NCBI GenBank assembly: GCA_947483555.1
Contig: CANKMW010000046.1
Location: 1 to 64,000 of the forward strand
Direction of reading: 5' to 3'
Length of the DNA stretch: 64,000 bases
DNA from: Myxococcales bacterium
GTDB lineage: Bacteria > Myxococcota_A > Polyangia > Haliangiales > Haliangiaceae
The notes beneath the pieces are model-generated. The model made no database searches. It was not told the DNA's origin and saw nothing but the letters and a program-made list of their open reading frames with translations. The position numbers were made by a program, and so were the translations under genes. This document shows positions 18,129 through 30,157 of this stretch, piece by piece (within the stretch, counting starts at the first letter, position 1; every line of letters begins with the position of its first letter).

Positions 18129-18135
18129 GTCGACC

Positions 18136-19521
<1,386 letters not shown>

Positions 19522-19539
19522 GGCCCGCTGGAGACCACC

Positions 19540-20856
19540 ATGACTACCCCAGCGACTGACGACGAGTCCCACCGCGCCGAGACGCCGCCGCCGCCGCCGC
19601 CCGAACCATCGAGCGACGGTGGCAACGGCGATGGCAGTGACCACGGCGGCGACGCCGGCACCGACGAGGAGCTGCACGGGCTGCTCGCCGAGTTCGACAC
19701 CCCGGGTGCGCTGATCGCGGCCGCCCGCAAGGTGAAGAACGCCGGGTTCACCGAGTTCGACTGCTACAGCCCCTTTCCGGTCCACGGCATCGACGCCGCG
19801 ATGGGCATCCAGCGCACCAAGTTGCCGCTGCTGGTCTTCGCCGGCGGCCTCGCCGGGTTGTTCCTCGGCACCCTGATGCAGTGGTGGATGAACGCCTACG
19901 ACTGGCCGTGGAACGTGGCCGGCAAGCCGACCTGGTCGATCCCGGCCAACGTCCCCATCTCCTACGAGACCACCATCTTGCTGTCGGTGCTCACCACCTT
20001 CTTCGGCATGTGGGCGGCCAACAAGCTGCCGCAGGTCTGGCACCCGTTCTTCCGCCTCGACCGCTTCGCCAAGGCCACCGACGACGGCTTCTTCCTCGGG
20101 GTCGAGGCCAGCGACAAGCGCTTCGACCTCGAGCAGACCAAGCAGTTGCTGGTCGCCGCCGGCGCCAGTCACGTCGACGAGTGCTACGTCGATGCCCGCC
20201 CCGAAGCGCGCACCATGCCGCGCTGGATCCTGGCGGCGATGGCGGTGTTGACGATGCTCGCCGTCATCCCGATCGCGCTGGTCTACAAGGCCCGCGCCAC
20301 CAAGTCGAATCAGCCCCACTACCACGTCTTCTCGGACATGGACTTCCAGCCCAAGGCCAAGAGCGATCAGCCGTTCACCGAGTTCGCCGATGGCCGCGCC
20401 AACCGCGGCCAGTTGCTCGGGACGGTCGCCCGCGGTGCCCTCAAGGCCGACGACGCCTACTACCGCGGCCTGTCAGGCGGCCAGTGGCTCACCGGACTTC
20501 CAGTGCAGGTCGAACCGACCTCGGCCGTGATCGATCGTGGTCAGGAGCGCTACAACATCTACTGCGCGCCCTGTCACGGCTTCGATGGCGCTGGCCACGG
20601 CATCATCCCCGAGCGGATGGCGATGCTGGGCGGCGCCTGGGAGGCCCGCAACCTCGTCGACCGCGGTTCGGTGGTGATCAAGATGCCGAACGGTCAGCTG
20701 TTCAACACCATCTCCAACGGCAACAACACGATGATGGGGTACGCAGCTCAGATCCCGGTCGATGATCGGTGGGCGATCGTCCTCTACGTGCGCGCCCTCG
20801 AGCGCAGCCAGAACGCAGCCGAGTCGGAGCTCCCGCCCGGCGCCGAGGTGCGGTGA
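19540..20856 (+). CDS. Fused alternative complex III subunits ActD and ActE
   Basis: 438 aa. Residues about 45-220 match the DUF3341/ActD fold: ELHGLLAEFDTPGALIAAA, a two-helix membrane hairpin (LPLLVFAGGLAGLFLGTL and ISYETTILLSVLTTFFG) and a soluble tail. A third helix (about 226-245) then leads to a periplasmic cytochrome c domain with one haem site C342-APC-H346 and candidate Met ligands in the following MMGYAAQIP stretch. ActD and ActE are separate genes in the characterised complexes, so this is a fusion. No stop or frameshift separates the halves. Spacing is 18 nt from actC and 4 nt to actF. Confidence 0.9.
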   Translation: MTTPATDDESHRAETPPPPPPEPSSDGGNGDGSDHGGDAGTDEELHGLLAEFDTPGALIAAARKVKNAGFTEFDCYSPFPVHGIDAAMGIQRTKLPLLVFAGGLAGLFLGTLMQWWMNAYDWPWNVAGKPTWSIPANVPISYETTILLSVLTTFFGMWAANKLPQVWHPFFRLDRFAKATDDGFFLGVEASDKRFDLEQTKQLLVAAGASHVDECYVDARPEARTMPRWILAAMAVLTMLAVIPIALVYKARATKSNQPHYHVFSDMDFQPKAKSDQPFTEFADGRANRGQLLGTVARGALKADDAYYRGLSGGQWLTGLPVQVEPTSAVIDRGQERYNIYCAPCHGFDGAGHGIIPERMAMLGGAWEARNLVDRGSVVIKMPNGQLFNTISNGNNTMMGYAAQIPVDDRWAIVLYVRALERSQNAAESELPPGAEVR

Positions 20857-20860
20857 AATC

Positions 20861-22156
20861 ATGAGCGCCACCAAGTCGATCCACCCCGACGAGAAGTTCA
20901 AGGCCGACAAGCTGGGCAGCCGCCTGTTCAAGGTCGGGCTGGCCGCCGGGTCCGCACTGCTCGTCATCTCGATCATCCTCGGCTCGATGAAGGGCGACCA
21001 CTGGCGGCGGTTCTTCTACGCCTACGCCATCGGCTGGTCGTTCGTGTGCTCGATCGCCATCGGCTCGTTGTTCTTCATCCTCAGTCACCATATCGCTCGC
21101 GCCAAGTGGGGCATCGTCCTGCGCCGGCTGGCCGAGTTCATCACCGGCACGTTCCCGCTCCTGTTCGTGCTCGGGCTGGGGCTGATCGTCCCGTTGCTCG
21201 CCGGCAACAAGCAGATCTACTTCTGGACCGAGCCGACGCTGCACGACCACGACCACCCGCTGTGGCACCACATGCACCACAAGTTCGGCTGGCTCGATCC
21301 GGCGTTCTTCGCTGGTCGCTACCTGCTCTACTTCGCGCTGTACATCGGCATGGCGCGGTACTTCGCCAGGAAGTCGGCCGAGATGGACAGCGCCGTGGAT
21401 GCTGGGGCGGCGCAGGCGCTGGCCGACAAGATGCGGGTCGCGTCGGGTCCGGCCATCGTGCTGTTCGCGTTCACGACCATCTTCTTCACGACCGACCTGT
21501 TCATGACCTTCGCGCCGACCTGGTACTCGACGATCTACAGCGTCAACTACTTCGCCGGCGCCATGCTCGCGACCTACTGCACGCTGGCGCTGCTGGCCCG
21601 GGTGCTGCAGCAGCACGGCAAGCTGGTCCACTCGGTGACCGTCGAGCACTACCACGACATCGGCAAGTACATGTTCGGCTGGACGTTCTTCTGGATCTAC
21701 ACCGCGTTCAGCCAGTTCATGCTGCAGTGGTACGGCAACATGCCGGAGGAGACGACGTTCTACAACTACCGCATGTTCAGCGAGTGGAAGTGGGTGTCGC
21801 TGGCGCTGCTGTTCGGTCAGTGGGCGTTCCCGTACCTGTGCCTGGTGACGCGGTGGACCAAGCGCATCCTGCCGCTCCTGATGTTCTTCGCGGTCTGGCA
21901 GCTCGCCTTCCACTGGGTCGATCTGTACTGGAACGTCATGCCCAACGCGCAGTGGACCGAGGTCGCTGGTCACCAGATGGGTCCGCTCGCCGGTGATCCG
22001 GAGTTGCACAAGGTCGGCTTCCACTTCATGGACGTCACGTTGTGGTTGGCCATGGTCGGCCTGTTCCTCGCCGGTGTCGGCAAGGCGATGAAGGGCAACC
22101 TGATGCCGATCAAGGACCCCAAGCTGGGCGAGTGCCTGGCCTTCGAGAACTACTGA
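20861..22156 (+). CDS. actF: Alternative complex III membrane subunit ActF
   Basis: 431 aa from the ATG at 20861, four nt after the ActD-ActE gene. A polytopic membrane protein of about ten helices, related to ActC in the NrfD family but lacking its quinol-site loop. The His-rich loop HDHDHPLWHHMHHKFGWLDP and the HRRFFYAYAIGW-type first helix region (WRRFFYAYAIGWSF) are typical of ActF. It forms part of the membrane arm, proposed to take part in proton movement. The frame extends upstream to 20762, but that overlaps the previous gene. Confidence 0.93.
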   Translation: MSATKSIHPDEKFKADKLGSRLFKVGLAAGSALLVISIILGSMKGDHWRRFFYAYAIGWSFVCSIAIGSLFFILSHHIARAKWGIVLRRLAEFITGTFPLLFVLGLGLIVPLLAGNKQIYFWTEPTLHDHDHPLWHHMHHKFGWLDPAFFAGRYLLYFALYIGMARYFARKSAEMDSAVDAGAAQALADKMRVASGPAIVLFAFTTIFFTTDLFMTFAPTWYSTIYSVNYFAGAMLATYCTLALLARVLQQHGKLVHSVTVEHYHDIGKYMFGWTFFWIYTAFSQFMLQWYGNMPEETTFYNYRMFSEWKWVSLALLFGQWAFPYLCLVTRWTKRILPLLMFFAVWQLAFHWVDLYWNVMPNAQWTEVAGHQMGPLAGDPELHKVGFHFMDVTLWLAMVGLFLAGVGKAMKGNLMPIKDPKLGECLAFENY

Positions 22157-22165
22157 GGTACCGCC

Positions 22166-22819
22166 ATGGAGAGTCCCAAGAAGAACTCCGACACGATGAA
22201 CAACGTCGGGATCATCACCGTCGGTATCGTCGGCTCGGCGCTGGTCTATCTCTCGATCGTCGGCCTGCAGGCGTTCTACGTCGACGAGACCGCGATCGTC
22301 GACGAGGTCTCCCAGTTCGGCGATCAGGAGAAGGTGCGCAGCAGCCTGAAGGCGACCCAGGTTGGCAACATCACGACCAACCTGGTCCGCAAGGGCTGGT
22401 CGACACCCGACAACAAGCCGGTGGTCTCGATTCCGATCGAGATCGCCAAGCAGCTGGTGGTCCGCGACGCCCGCGCCGACGCCGCGTATCTGGTGCCGGC
22501 GGTCGGACGCTCCGAGACCGCGACCATCCAGCCGATCTTCGGCCGACCGCTGGCGCTGCCGCCGCCGCCGCCGCCGATGCCTGATCCCGTGCCAGTGCCG
22601 GTCGACGGCGCGGTGCCGGGCGTGGTGCCGCCCGATGGTCTGCCCGCGGGCACGCCACCCGCTGGTGCGACGCCACCGGCTGGCGCGACGCCGCCCGCTG
22701 GCGCGACGCCGCCCGCTGCAGCGACGCCGCCTGCTGCAGCGACGCCCAGCGCACCGCCTGCCGTCCCGGCGCGGTCGCCCGTTCCCGCGCCAGTTCCCGC
22801 GCCCGCGGGAGGTCGCTAG
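22166..22819 (+). CDS. Membrane-anchored Pro/Ala-rich protein of the respiratory operon
   Basis: 217 aa, family not recognised. One membrane helix (about 14-35, IITVGIVGSALVYLSIVGLQ), then about 85 residues of periplasmic sequence (SSLKATQVGNITTNLVRKGW, IPIEIAKQLVVRDAR). The last 80 residues are Pro/Ala-rich with a repeated ATPPAG unit. No haem, Cys or metal motif. Its place between actF and the Sco gene, with gaps of 9 and 6 nt, suggests an accessory or assembly subunit of complex III or the oxidase. That role is inference from context only. Confidence 0.75.
   Translation: MESPKKNSDTMNNVGIITVGIVGSALVYLSIVGLQAFYVDETAIVDEVSQFGDQEKVRSSLKATQVGNITTNLVRKGWSTPDNKPVVSIPIEIAKQLVVRDARADAAYLVPAVGRSETATIQPIFGRPLALPPPPPPMPDPVPVPVDGAVPGVVPPDGLPAGTPPAGATPPAGATPPAGATPPAAATPPAAATPSAPPAVPARSPVPAPVPAPAGGR
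22645..22752 (+). repeat. 18-bp in-frame repeat encoding ATPPAG/ATPPAA
   Basis: About five tandem copies of an 18-bp unit (GCGACGCCGCCCGCTGGC and variants) code for ATPPAG then ATPPAA. The unit is a multiple of three, so copy changes keep the reading frame of the host gene. Confidence 0.85.
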
Positions 22820-22825
22820 GGAACG

Positions 22826-23701
22826 ATGTCGGCGTCGAGGCCCGCCCGGTTCGGTGGCTTCGCGATCGCTGGCACCGTCATCGGTGCGGTGGTCGCGGGC
22901 GCCCTCGACCTGCGCCTTGCTCACGCCGACCAGCCGGTGCCGGTTCCGCCCGGCGTGTTCCGGGGCGTCGAGGTCGCCGAGCGGCTCGGGGCCCAGGTCC
23001 CGCTCGACGCCCGCTTCCGCGATCAGACCGGCAAGGAGGTCACGTTCGCCGACGTGGTTCGCGGCGATCTCCCGGTGCTGGTCACCTTCAACTACTCGAG
23101 TTGCCCGCAGCTTTGCGATCTGCAACTCGCGGGCTTGGTGAAGGCGCTCGCCACGGTCCGGTTGACGCCCGGCAAGCAGTTCCGGATCGCGACCGTCATC
23201 CTGGCGCCCGCCGAGCCGCCGGCGCGCGCCGCGCGCACCCGCGACCACCACGTCGCGAAGCTGCGCCAGCTGGGCGGCGATCTGGTCGCCGACGGTTGGA
23301 CCTTCCTGGTGTCGCGCGACGGCAAGGACGAGCGTGCGATCCACGCCGTCGCTGCCGCCGTCGGGTTCGGCTACCGCTACGACGCCCGCCAGGACGAGTA
23401 CGCTCACCCGGCGACCCTGGTCGCGCTGTCGGCGACTGGCGTGGTGACGCGCTACGTGCACGGCATCGACCCGGTCGGCAGCGACCTCGAGCAGACCATC
23501 GTGAACGCCGGGCTCGCCGAACCGTCGGCGTCGAGCGGCTTCGTGATGTCGTGCTTTCACTGGGACCCCGACGGCCGCGTCGCCTGGGGTCGCCGGCTCA
23601 TGCGCTACGGCGCGTTTGGCTTTGCCTCGGTCCTGGTTGCGGTCCTGGCGCTCGTCTTGTGGCGGCGATCGCGTCACCTCCCTGGAGTCACCCCGTCATG
23701 A
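22826..23701 (+). CDS. SCO1/SenC/PrrC-family copper chaperone
   Basis: 291 aa. An N-terminal helix or signal (FAIAGTVIGAVVAGAL) is followed by a thioredoxin-like Sco domain. The copper-binding Cys pair is C93-PQL-C97 (SSCPQLC), and the distal His is in DEYAHPATLVAL. A second membrane helix (about 261-282) ends the protein. Sco proteins deliver copper to, or reduce, the CuA site of oxidase subunit II; the gene overlaps that subunit gene by 4 nt (ATGA). A C-terminal helix in addition to the N-terminal one is less usual. Confidence 0.93.
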   Translation: MSASRPARFGGFAIAGTVIGAVVAGALDLRLAHADQPVPVPPGVFRGVEVAERLGAQVPLDARFRDQTGKEVTFADVVRGDLPVLVTFNYSSCPQLCDLQLAGLVKALATVRLTPGKQFRIATVILAPAEPPARAARTRDHHVAKLRQLGGDLVADGWTFLVSRDGKDERAIHAVAAAVGFGYRYDARQDEYAHPATLVALSATGVVTRYVHGIDPVGSDLEQTIVNAGLAEPSASSGFVMSCFHWDPDGRVAWGRRLMRYGAFGFASVLVAVLALVLWRRSRHLPGVTPS

Positions 23702-24861
23702 AGGTCTGTCCCGCGCATCGTCGAAGGGTGCTCGATCGCTTCGTCCTGCTGGTCGTGCTCGTCGGGCTAACGTTCGGCTCGGCATTCGCGCCGGCGAGCG
23801 CGCAGCCCGCCGTTCCGCCTGGGACACCGGCGGCGGCGCCAGCCGCGGCGGCGGCATCGCCGGCCGCCGGCCCACCGGCCGCGGCCGACATGAGCTGGTG
23901 GGACAAGAAGGCTGCCGAGCCGTACATCTATGACGGCACGTACTGGCTGCCACCCGCGGCCTCGACCACCGCCCAGGGGCCCGACGATCTCTTCATCTGG
24001 GTGCTCGGCCTGTCGGCGTTCTTCTTTTTCGCCATCACCGGCGCGGTCGTCTACTTCGTCATCAAGTACCGCCACCGGCCTGGTCACAAGGCCGAGCCGT
24101 CGCCGGCCCACAACGATGTCCTCGAGATCACGTGGACCATCATCCCGACCATCATCGTGGTGATCCTGTTCGTCTACGGCTGGCGCAGCTACATCTCGAT
24201 GACCTCGATTCCGGAGACCCGCGCCGAGAACCAGATCATGGTGACCGGCTCGAAGTGGTTCTGGACGTTCCGCTACTACAACGGGGTCGAGGACAACGTC
24301 CTCCACGTCCCGCACGATCAGCCGGTCAAGCTGACGATGACGTCGACCGACGTCCTGCACAGCTTCTTCATCCCGGTGTTCCGCCAGAAGCAGGACGTGG
24401 TGCCACGCCGCTTCTCGTACATCTGGTTCTGGCCCACCAAGACCGGCGTGTACCGGGTGTACTGCACCGAGTACTGCGGCAAGGACCACTCGCTGATGAA
24501 GACCAAGGTGGTGGTCCACACCAGCGGCGACTACGAGCGTTACCTGGCCGAGGCCTTCACCAGGCAGATGAGCCTGTCAGGCGCACCGCTCGGTGAGTCG
24601 GTCTACAAGAAGAAGGGCTGCGAGGGCTGCCACACGCTCGACGGCTCGGTGCGGCTGGGGCCGTCGTTCAAGGGCACGTTCGGCTCCAAGATCACGCTCG
24701 CCGATGGCGCCATCGTGACGATGGATGACGTCTACATCCGCAGCTCGCTGCTGTCGCCGCAAGGCCAGACCCGCCCCGGGTTCCCACCCTCGATGCCGGT
24801 CATCCCGCTCTCCGACAAGGAGATCGAGGGCGTGATCGAGTTCATCAAGGCGCAGAAGTAA
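23698..24861 (+). CDS. ctaC: Cytochrome c oxidase subunit II, caa3 type
   Basis: 387 aa from the ATG at 23698, overlapping the Sco stop. A signal peptide and a Pro/Ala-rich stretch come first, then two membrane helices (about 100-125 and 145-165). The CuA site is CTEYCGKDHSLM with C256, C260, H264 and M267. A fused cytochrome c domain has C308-EGC-H312 and a likely Met ligand in PPSMPVIP. Fusion of cytochrome c to subunit II defines caa3 oxidases and lets complex III donate electrons directly. The Sco gene upstream is the likely CuA assembly factor. Confidence 0.96.
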   Translation: MKVCPAHRRRVLDRFVLLVVLVGLTFGSAFAPASAQPAVPPGTPAAAPAAAAASPAAGPPAAADMSWWDKKAAEPYIYDGTYWLPPAASTTAQGPDDLFIWVLGLSAFFFFAITGAVVYFVIKYRHRPGHKAEPSPAHNDVLEITWTIIPTIIVVILFVYGWRSYISMTSIPETRAENQIMVTGSKWFWTFRYYNGVEDNVLHVPHDQPVKLTMTSTDVLHSFFIPVFRQKQDVVPRRFSYIWFWPTKTGVYRVYCTEYCGKDHSLMKTKVVVHTSGDYERYLAEAFTRQMSLSGAPLGESVYKKKGCEGCHTLDGSVRLGPSFKGTFGSKITLADGAIVTMDDVYIRSSLLSPQGQTRPGFPPSMPVIPLSDKEIEGVIEFIKAQK

Positions 24862-24872
24862 TCGAGGTCTTC

Positions 24873-26552
<1,680 letters not shown>

Positions 26553-26576
26553 GTACCGAGAGTACCGAGGCACCCC

Positions 26577-27839
26577 ATGAGCTCGACCGAACACGACAAG
26601 GCTGGCGACGGTCACCACGACCACGGCGATGACGGCGGCGGCCACGGCGGCCACGGCCATGGCTCACCGTGGATCCAGCACCACTACGACGACGCCCAGC
26701 ATCAGTTCGACTCCGGCAAGCTGGGGATCTGGTTCTTCCTGGTCCAGGAGATCCTGTTCTTCGCCGGCCTGTTCGTGGCGTACATCGTCTATCGCCACCA
26801 CCACCCCGAGATCTTCGCGTACGCGAGCCATTACCTCGACGTGAAGTGGGGCGCGATCAACACCGGCGTGCTGATCGTCTCGAGCCTGAGCGCCGCCTGG
26901 GCGGTGCGGTGCGCGCAACTGGCACAACGTCGCGGCCTCATCGCGTGCCTGGTGATCACGATCGTGTGCGCTTTCGGGTTCCTCGGCATCAAGTTCATCG
27001 AGTACAGCCACAAGATCCACGAGGGCATCCTGTTCGGCGGCCGCTTCGATCCGTGCGTGGCCTCGGGCGGTGATCACCTGCTCAACAAGGCGAACCGCTG
27101 CCCGGGCGTGACGTCGAGCGTGGTGTGGGACGTGAAGGCCAAGAAGGCGACCAAGGGCTGCCTGGACGCCGAGACCGGCTACGACTGGGACGCGGGCGCC
27201 AAGGGCATCCAGGGCAAGTGTCAGGTCGCCGAGGTCAAGATGGGCGGCCGCGGCGCCAGCCGTGCCGAGGTCGGCCGGCGGACCATCGAGGCCTGTGCGG
27301 CACCGAGTGCCGGCGACGGCCACGCCGAGATGGCCGGTCACGACACGCCGGCGCACAACACCCCGTGCTGGTCGCTGGTGGTCAACCCGCACGTCTGTCC
27401 GAAGGGGCCGGCAGCGATGGTCCACTACGGTGACCACACCAAGCGCACCGACATCGAGATCGAGGCGACGTGTGAGGCGGCGCCGGCCCCGGTGGCGCCC
27501 GCCGATGCCTTCGCGGGCACCGTCGATCGGCCCGGCCGTGGCGACGCCAACTTCAAGGCGCCGCAGGTGCAGAGCAAGCACGACGCGATTCACGAGTGGT
27601 CGAACGGTCCGCCGCCCGAGCACACGAACATGTTCTTCAGTATCTACTTCGCGATGACCGGTCTCCACGGTCTGCACGTGCTGTTCGGCATCTTCGTGTT
27701 CATCTGGTTGCTGGTGCGCGCCATCAAGGGTCACTTCACGCCCGACTACTTCGGTCCGATCGACTACGCGGCGCTGTACTGGCACCTCGTCGATCTGATC
27801 TGGATCTTCCTCTTCCCGCTGCTCTACCTGATCCACTGA
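26577..27839 (+). CDS. ctaE: Cytochrome c oxidase subunit III with large Cys-rich insertion
   Basis: 420 aa, about twice the size expected for the five-helix form. A His/Gly-rich head (about 13-31) precedes recognisable helices (IWFFLVQEILFFAGLFVAYI, NTGVLIVSSLSAAWAV, LVITIVCAFGFLGIKFIEYS). A stretch from about 152 to 345 then interrupts the fold before FFSIYFAMTGLHGLHVLFG and the last helix. The insertion has eight Cys (160, 175, 195, 215, 240, 264, 274, 299) and no CXXCH, so disulfides are more likely than haem. It should face the periplasm. The reading frame is continuous. The role of the insertion is unknown. Confidence 0.92.
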   Translation: MSSTEHDKAGDGHHDHGDDGGGHGGHGHGSPWIQHHYDDAQHQFDSGKLGIWFFLVQEILFFAGLFVAYIVYRHHHPEIFAYASHYLDVKWGAINTGVLIVSSLSAAWAVRCAQLAQRRGLIACLVITIVCAFGFLGIKFIEYSHKIHEGILFGGRFDPCVASGGDHLLNKANRCPGVTSSVVWDVKAKKATKGCLDAETGYDWDAGAKGIQGKCQVAEVKMGGRGASRAEVGRRTIEACAAPSAGDGHAEMAGHDTPAHNTPCWSLVVNPHVCPKGPAAMVHYGDHTKRTDIEIEATCEAAPAPVAPADAFAGTVDRPGRGDANFKAPQVQSKHDAIHEWSNGPPPEHTNMFFSIYFAMTGLHGLHVLFGIFVFIWLLVRAIKGHFTPDYFGPIDYAALYWHLVDLIWIFLFPLLYLIH

Positions 27840-27858
27840 GTCGATCGAGGAGCCAGTC

Positions 27859-28263
27859 ATGTCGTCATCGACGTCTTCGAAAGACACTCACGGCCATGGC
27901 GCCCACGGCGGTGGTCACGGCCTCGGGCATGTCGCGCCGGTCAAGGTGCTGGTCGGCACGTGGCTGATCCTGATGTTCCTCACCATCATCACCGTCACCG
28001 CGACCAAGATCGACCTGGGGACCAGCTACAACCTGGCCCTGGCGATGGCCATCGCGGCCATCAAGGCGACCTTGGTGGTGCTGTTCTTCATGCACCTGCG
28101 CTACGACAAGCTGTTCCACAGCGTGATGGTCATCGGCGGGCTGCTGGCCGCCGCGCTGTTCGTTGGCTTCGCCCTGATGGACTCGGCCCAGTACCAGGAC
28201 ACGATCATCTGGGACACCGACCATCCGCCCCCGGCGCCCATCGGACCCCGCCCGGTCCCCTGA
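27859..28263 (+). CDS. ctaF: Cytochrome c oxidase subunit IV (small membrane subunit)
   Basis: 134 aa. A His/Gly-rich head (GHGAHGGGHGLGH) similar in style to subunit III is followed by three membrane helices: VLVGTWLILMFLTIITVTA, LALAMAIAAIKATLVVLFFM and MVIGGLLAAALFVGFALM. The motif VVLFFMHLRYD is typical of prokaryotic oxidase subunit IV. AGGAG precedes the ATG. Last gene of the respiratory operon, ending 22 nt from the end of the convergent FecR-like gene. Confidence 0.92.
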   Translation: MSSSTSSKDTHGHGAHGGGHGLGHVAPVKVLVGTWLILMFLTIITVTATKIDLGTSYNLALAMAIAAIKATLVVLFFMHLRYDKLFHSVMVIGGLLAAALFVGFALMDSAQYQDTIIWDTDHPPPAPIGPRPVP

Positions 28264-28285
28264 GGCTCGACCACTCGCACCGTGC

Positions 28286-29524
28286 TCAGCGCGAGTTCTT
28301 GACCAGGTCGGCGATATCGCCGCGAGCGGTGTCGGCGTACCGCGTCGCGTACGTGTGCGCGGCGGCCCGGCAGGCGTCGTCGATGGTGCCGCGGCACAAG
28401 ATCCGCAGCCGAAGCCAGAGCACGGCTTCGAGCTCGGCGCCGCTCGGGAAGCGGGTCAGGTAGGCGTCCAGGCTGCGGAGGGCGTCACCGTGGCGGCCGA
28501 GCTCGACGTGCTGGGTGCGGGCGAGGCCGTAGAGTGCGGTGGCCGCTTCGGCGCCGCGGCTGGCGGCAACCAGGGTGCGGAGCTCCGCGGCGCGGTCGAC
28601 GGCAGTGGCGCCGGGGACGGCGACCGCGGCGGTCAGGGGCTGAGTGCGGATCCGGGTGTGGAGGTCGCCGGCCGGTGCGGGCGGCAGGTCGGTGGGGGCA
28701 GCCGAGCCGCGGCGGTCGCCATGTGGCGGGCGGGCTCCGGTGGCGCGCGGTGGCACCCGGTCGATGGCGCCGCCGCTACCGCCCGGCGTGTGCGCGTCGC
28801 GCGAGCCGAGCACGGCGACCTCGAGCGCCGGACCGGTGGCGAGGTCGGGGGTGTGGCGATCATCGGCACCCAGGCGGCCATCGCCGATCGCGGCGGCGGC
28901 GGCGGCGGCGCTGCGATCGGCGCCGGGGCTGGTGATGTCGGTGCCGGCGGTCGCGATCACCGTGCCGTCGCGTGACGACCACTGCTGTCCGCCGCTCACC
29001 GGCGCGGTCGCGCCGGCACGGTGGACCTCGACGACTCCATGTTCGACCTCGACGGTGACCTCGCCGCCACCGGGGGCGCGGGCAACGGTGAACGCGGTGC
29101 CGACCACGCGCACCGCGACGTCGCCGGCGCGCACCCACAGCGGCGGACGGCCAGGTCGCGGCGCCACGTCGAGCCGCACCGCGCCGTGATCGAGCCGCAC
29201 GTCGATGCCGCCGCCGATCCGCACCACGTCGAACCGGGTCGCCGGCGCGGCGGCGAGGGTCGCGTCACCGAGCTCGATGATCGTCTCGCGGGCGTCGGTC
29301 GAGACCACCAGCGGCGGCACGATCGGCGGCGTCGGGACCGGCCGCAGCGCCAGCACCGCGAGCGCGGCGGCGGCGGCGCTGGCCAGCGACAGGCCCCACG
29401 GCCACAGGGCGTGCTTCGCCGGCCGCGCCAGCGCCGGCGCCGCTGCGGCGACGATGCGCTGCTCGAGCCGTTCGAGGCGCTCGGGTGCAAGCGGTGGCAC
29501 GGGCACGCGGTCGCCGAGCGTCAT
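28286..29524 (-). CDS. FecR-domain anti-sigma factor
   Basis: 412 aa. A short cytoplasmic N-terminus (about 1-40) precedes one membrane helix (LWPWGLSLASAAAAALAVLA). A FecR domain follows with VRLDHGAVRLDVAP and GTAFTVARAPGGGEVTVEVE. A Pro/Ala-rich linker leads to a helical TPR-like end (about 300-412). It starts in an ATGA overlap with the ECF sigma gene, so it is very likely the membrane anti-sigma or signal-transducing partner of that factor. The inducing signal is unknown. Confidence 0.85.
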   Translation of the reverse strand: MTLGDRVPVPPLAPERLERLEQRIVAAAAPALARPAKHALWPWGLSLASAAAAALAVLALRPVPTPPIVPPLVVSTDARETIIELGDATLAAAPATRFDVVRIGGGIDVRLDHGAVRLDVAPRPGRPPLWVRAGDVAVRVVGTAFTVARAPGGGEVTVEVEHGVVEVHRAGATAPVSGGQQWSSRDGTVIATAGTDITSPGADRSAAAAAAAIGDGRLGADDRHTPDLATGPALEVAVLGSRDAHTPGGSGGAIDRVPPRATGARPPHGDRRGSAAPTDLPPAPAGDLHTRIRTQPLTAAVAVPGATAVDRAAELRTLVAASRGAEAATALYGLARTQHVELGRHGDALRSLDAYLTRFPSGAELEAVLWLRLRILCRGTIDDACRAAAHTYATRYADTARGDIADLVKNSR

Positions 29525-30126
29525 CGGGCACCTCCGGGAGCAGGGGCATCAGCGAGAAACTCGCGCAGCACCGGATCGGCGGCGGCGAGGGCGTGCAGCG
29601 CACGCCGGGCGCGCCACACCCGGAGCTTGGTGGCGGTGAGCGACGCACCGGTCACCGTGGCGACCTCGGCCAGCGGTCGACCGTCGATCTCGTGCAACGC
29701 GAAGGCGATCCGCGCCGACGGCGACAGGGTCGCGAGGGCGGCGTACAGGCGGCGGACACCCTCGCGGGCGTGAACCGCGCGCGAGCCGCCGACCTCGGGA
29801 GCGATGGCGTCGTGGTCGCCGAGCTCTTCTTCGGGCGGCCGGGCGCGACGGCGTCCGATCGACCGCCACGCCACCCGGACGGCGATGCGATCGATCCACG
29901 TCGCCAGGCTGGCCTCGGCGCGCCACGACCGCAGCGATCCGAACACCTGCACGAAGACCTCCTGGAGGAGATCCTCCATGTCGGTGTTGGAGCCGAGCAC
30001 GCGGTAGAGCGACCCGTGGACCCGCGCGCGGTGGCGGCGGAACAGGTCGCGCGCCGCCACCTCCTGCCCGTCGAGGCAGCGGTCGACGAGCACGATGTCC
30101 TCGAGATAAGCGACCTGGGTGGTCAC
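29521..30126 (-). CDS. ECF-type RNA polymerase sigma factor
   Basis: About 201 aa from the GTG at 30126 (VTTQVAYLEDI). The frame is open further up to 30606 but that part is Arg-rich shadow sequence. Region 2 is LFRRHRARVHGSLYRVLGSN, MEDLLQEVFVQVF and ATWIDRIAVRVAW; region 4 is LATLSPSARIAFALHEIDG and VTGASLTATKLRVWRARRAL. This is the sigma70 ECF plan. It is coupled by a 4-nt overlap to the FecR-like gene. A candidate ECF promoter with GAAC and GTC elements lies 32 nt upstream, which would fit autoregulation. Confidence 0.9.
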   Translation of the reverse strand: MTTQVAYLEDIVLVDRCLDGQEVAARDLFRRHRARVHGSLYRVLGSNTDMEDLLQEVFVQVFGSLRSWRAEASLATWIDRIAVRVAWRSIGRRRARPPEEELGDHDAIAPEVGGSRAVHAREGVRRLYAALATLSPSARIAFALHEIDGRPLAEVATVTGASLTATKLRVWRARRALHALAAADPVLREFLADAPAPGGAR

Positions 30127-30157
30127 ATGCGATCCAGTGCTACCAGCGGCCGCCACG

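Noticed and set aside
28264..28285. Terminator between oxidase subunit IV and the FecR gene
   Set aside because: The 22-bp gap shows no stable hairpin with a T-tract.
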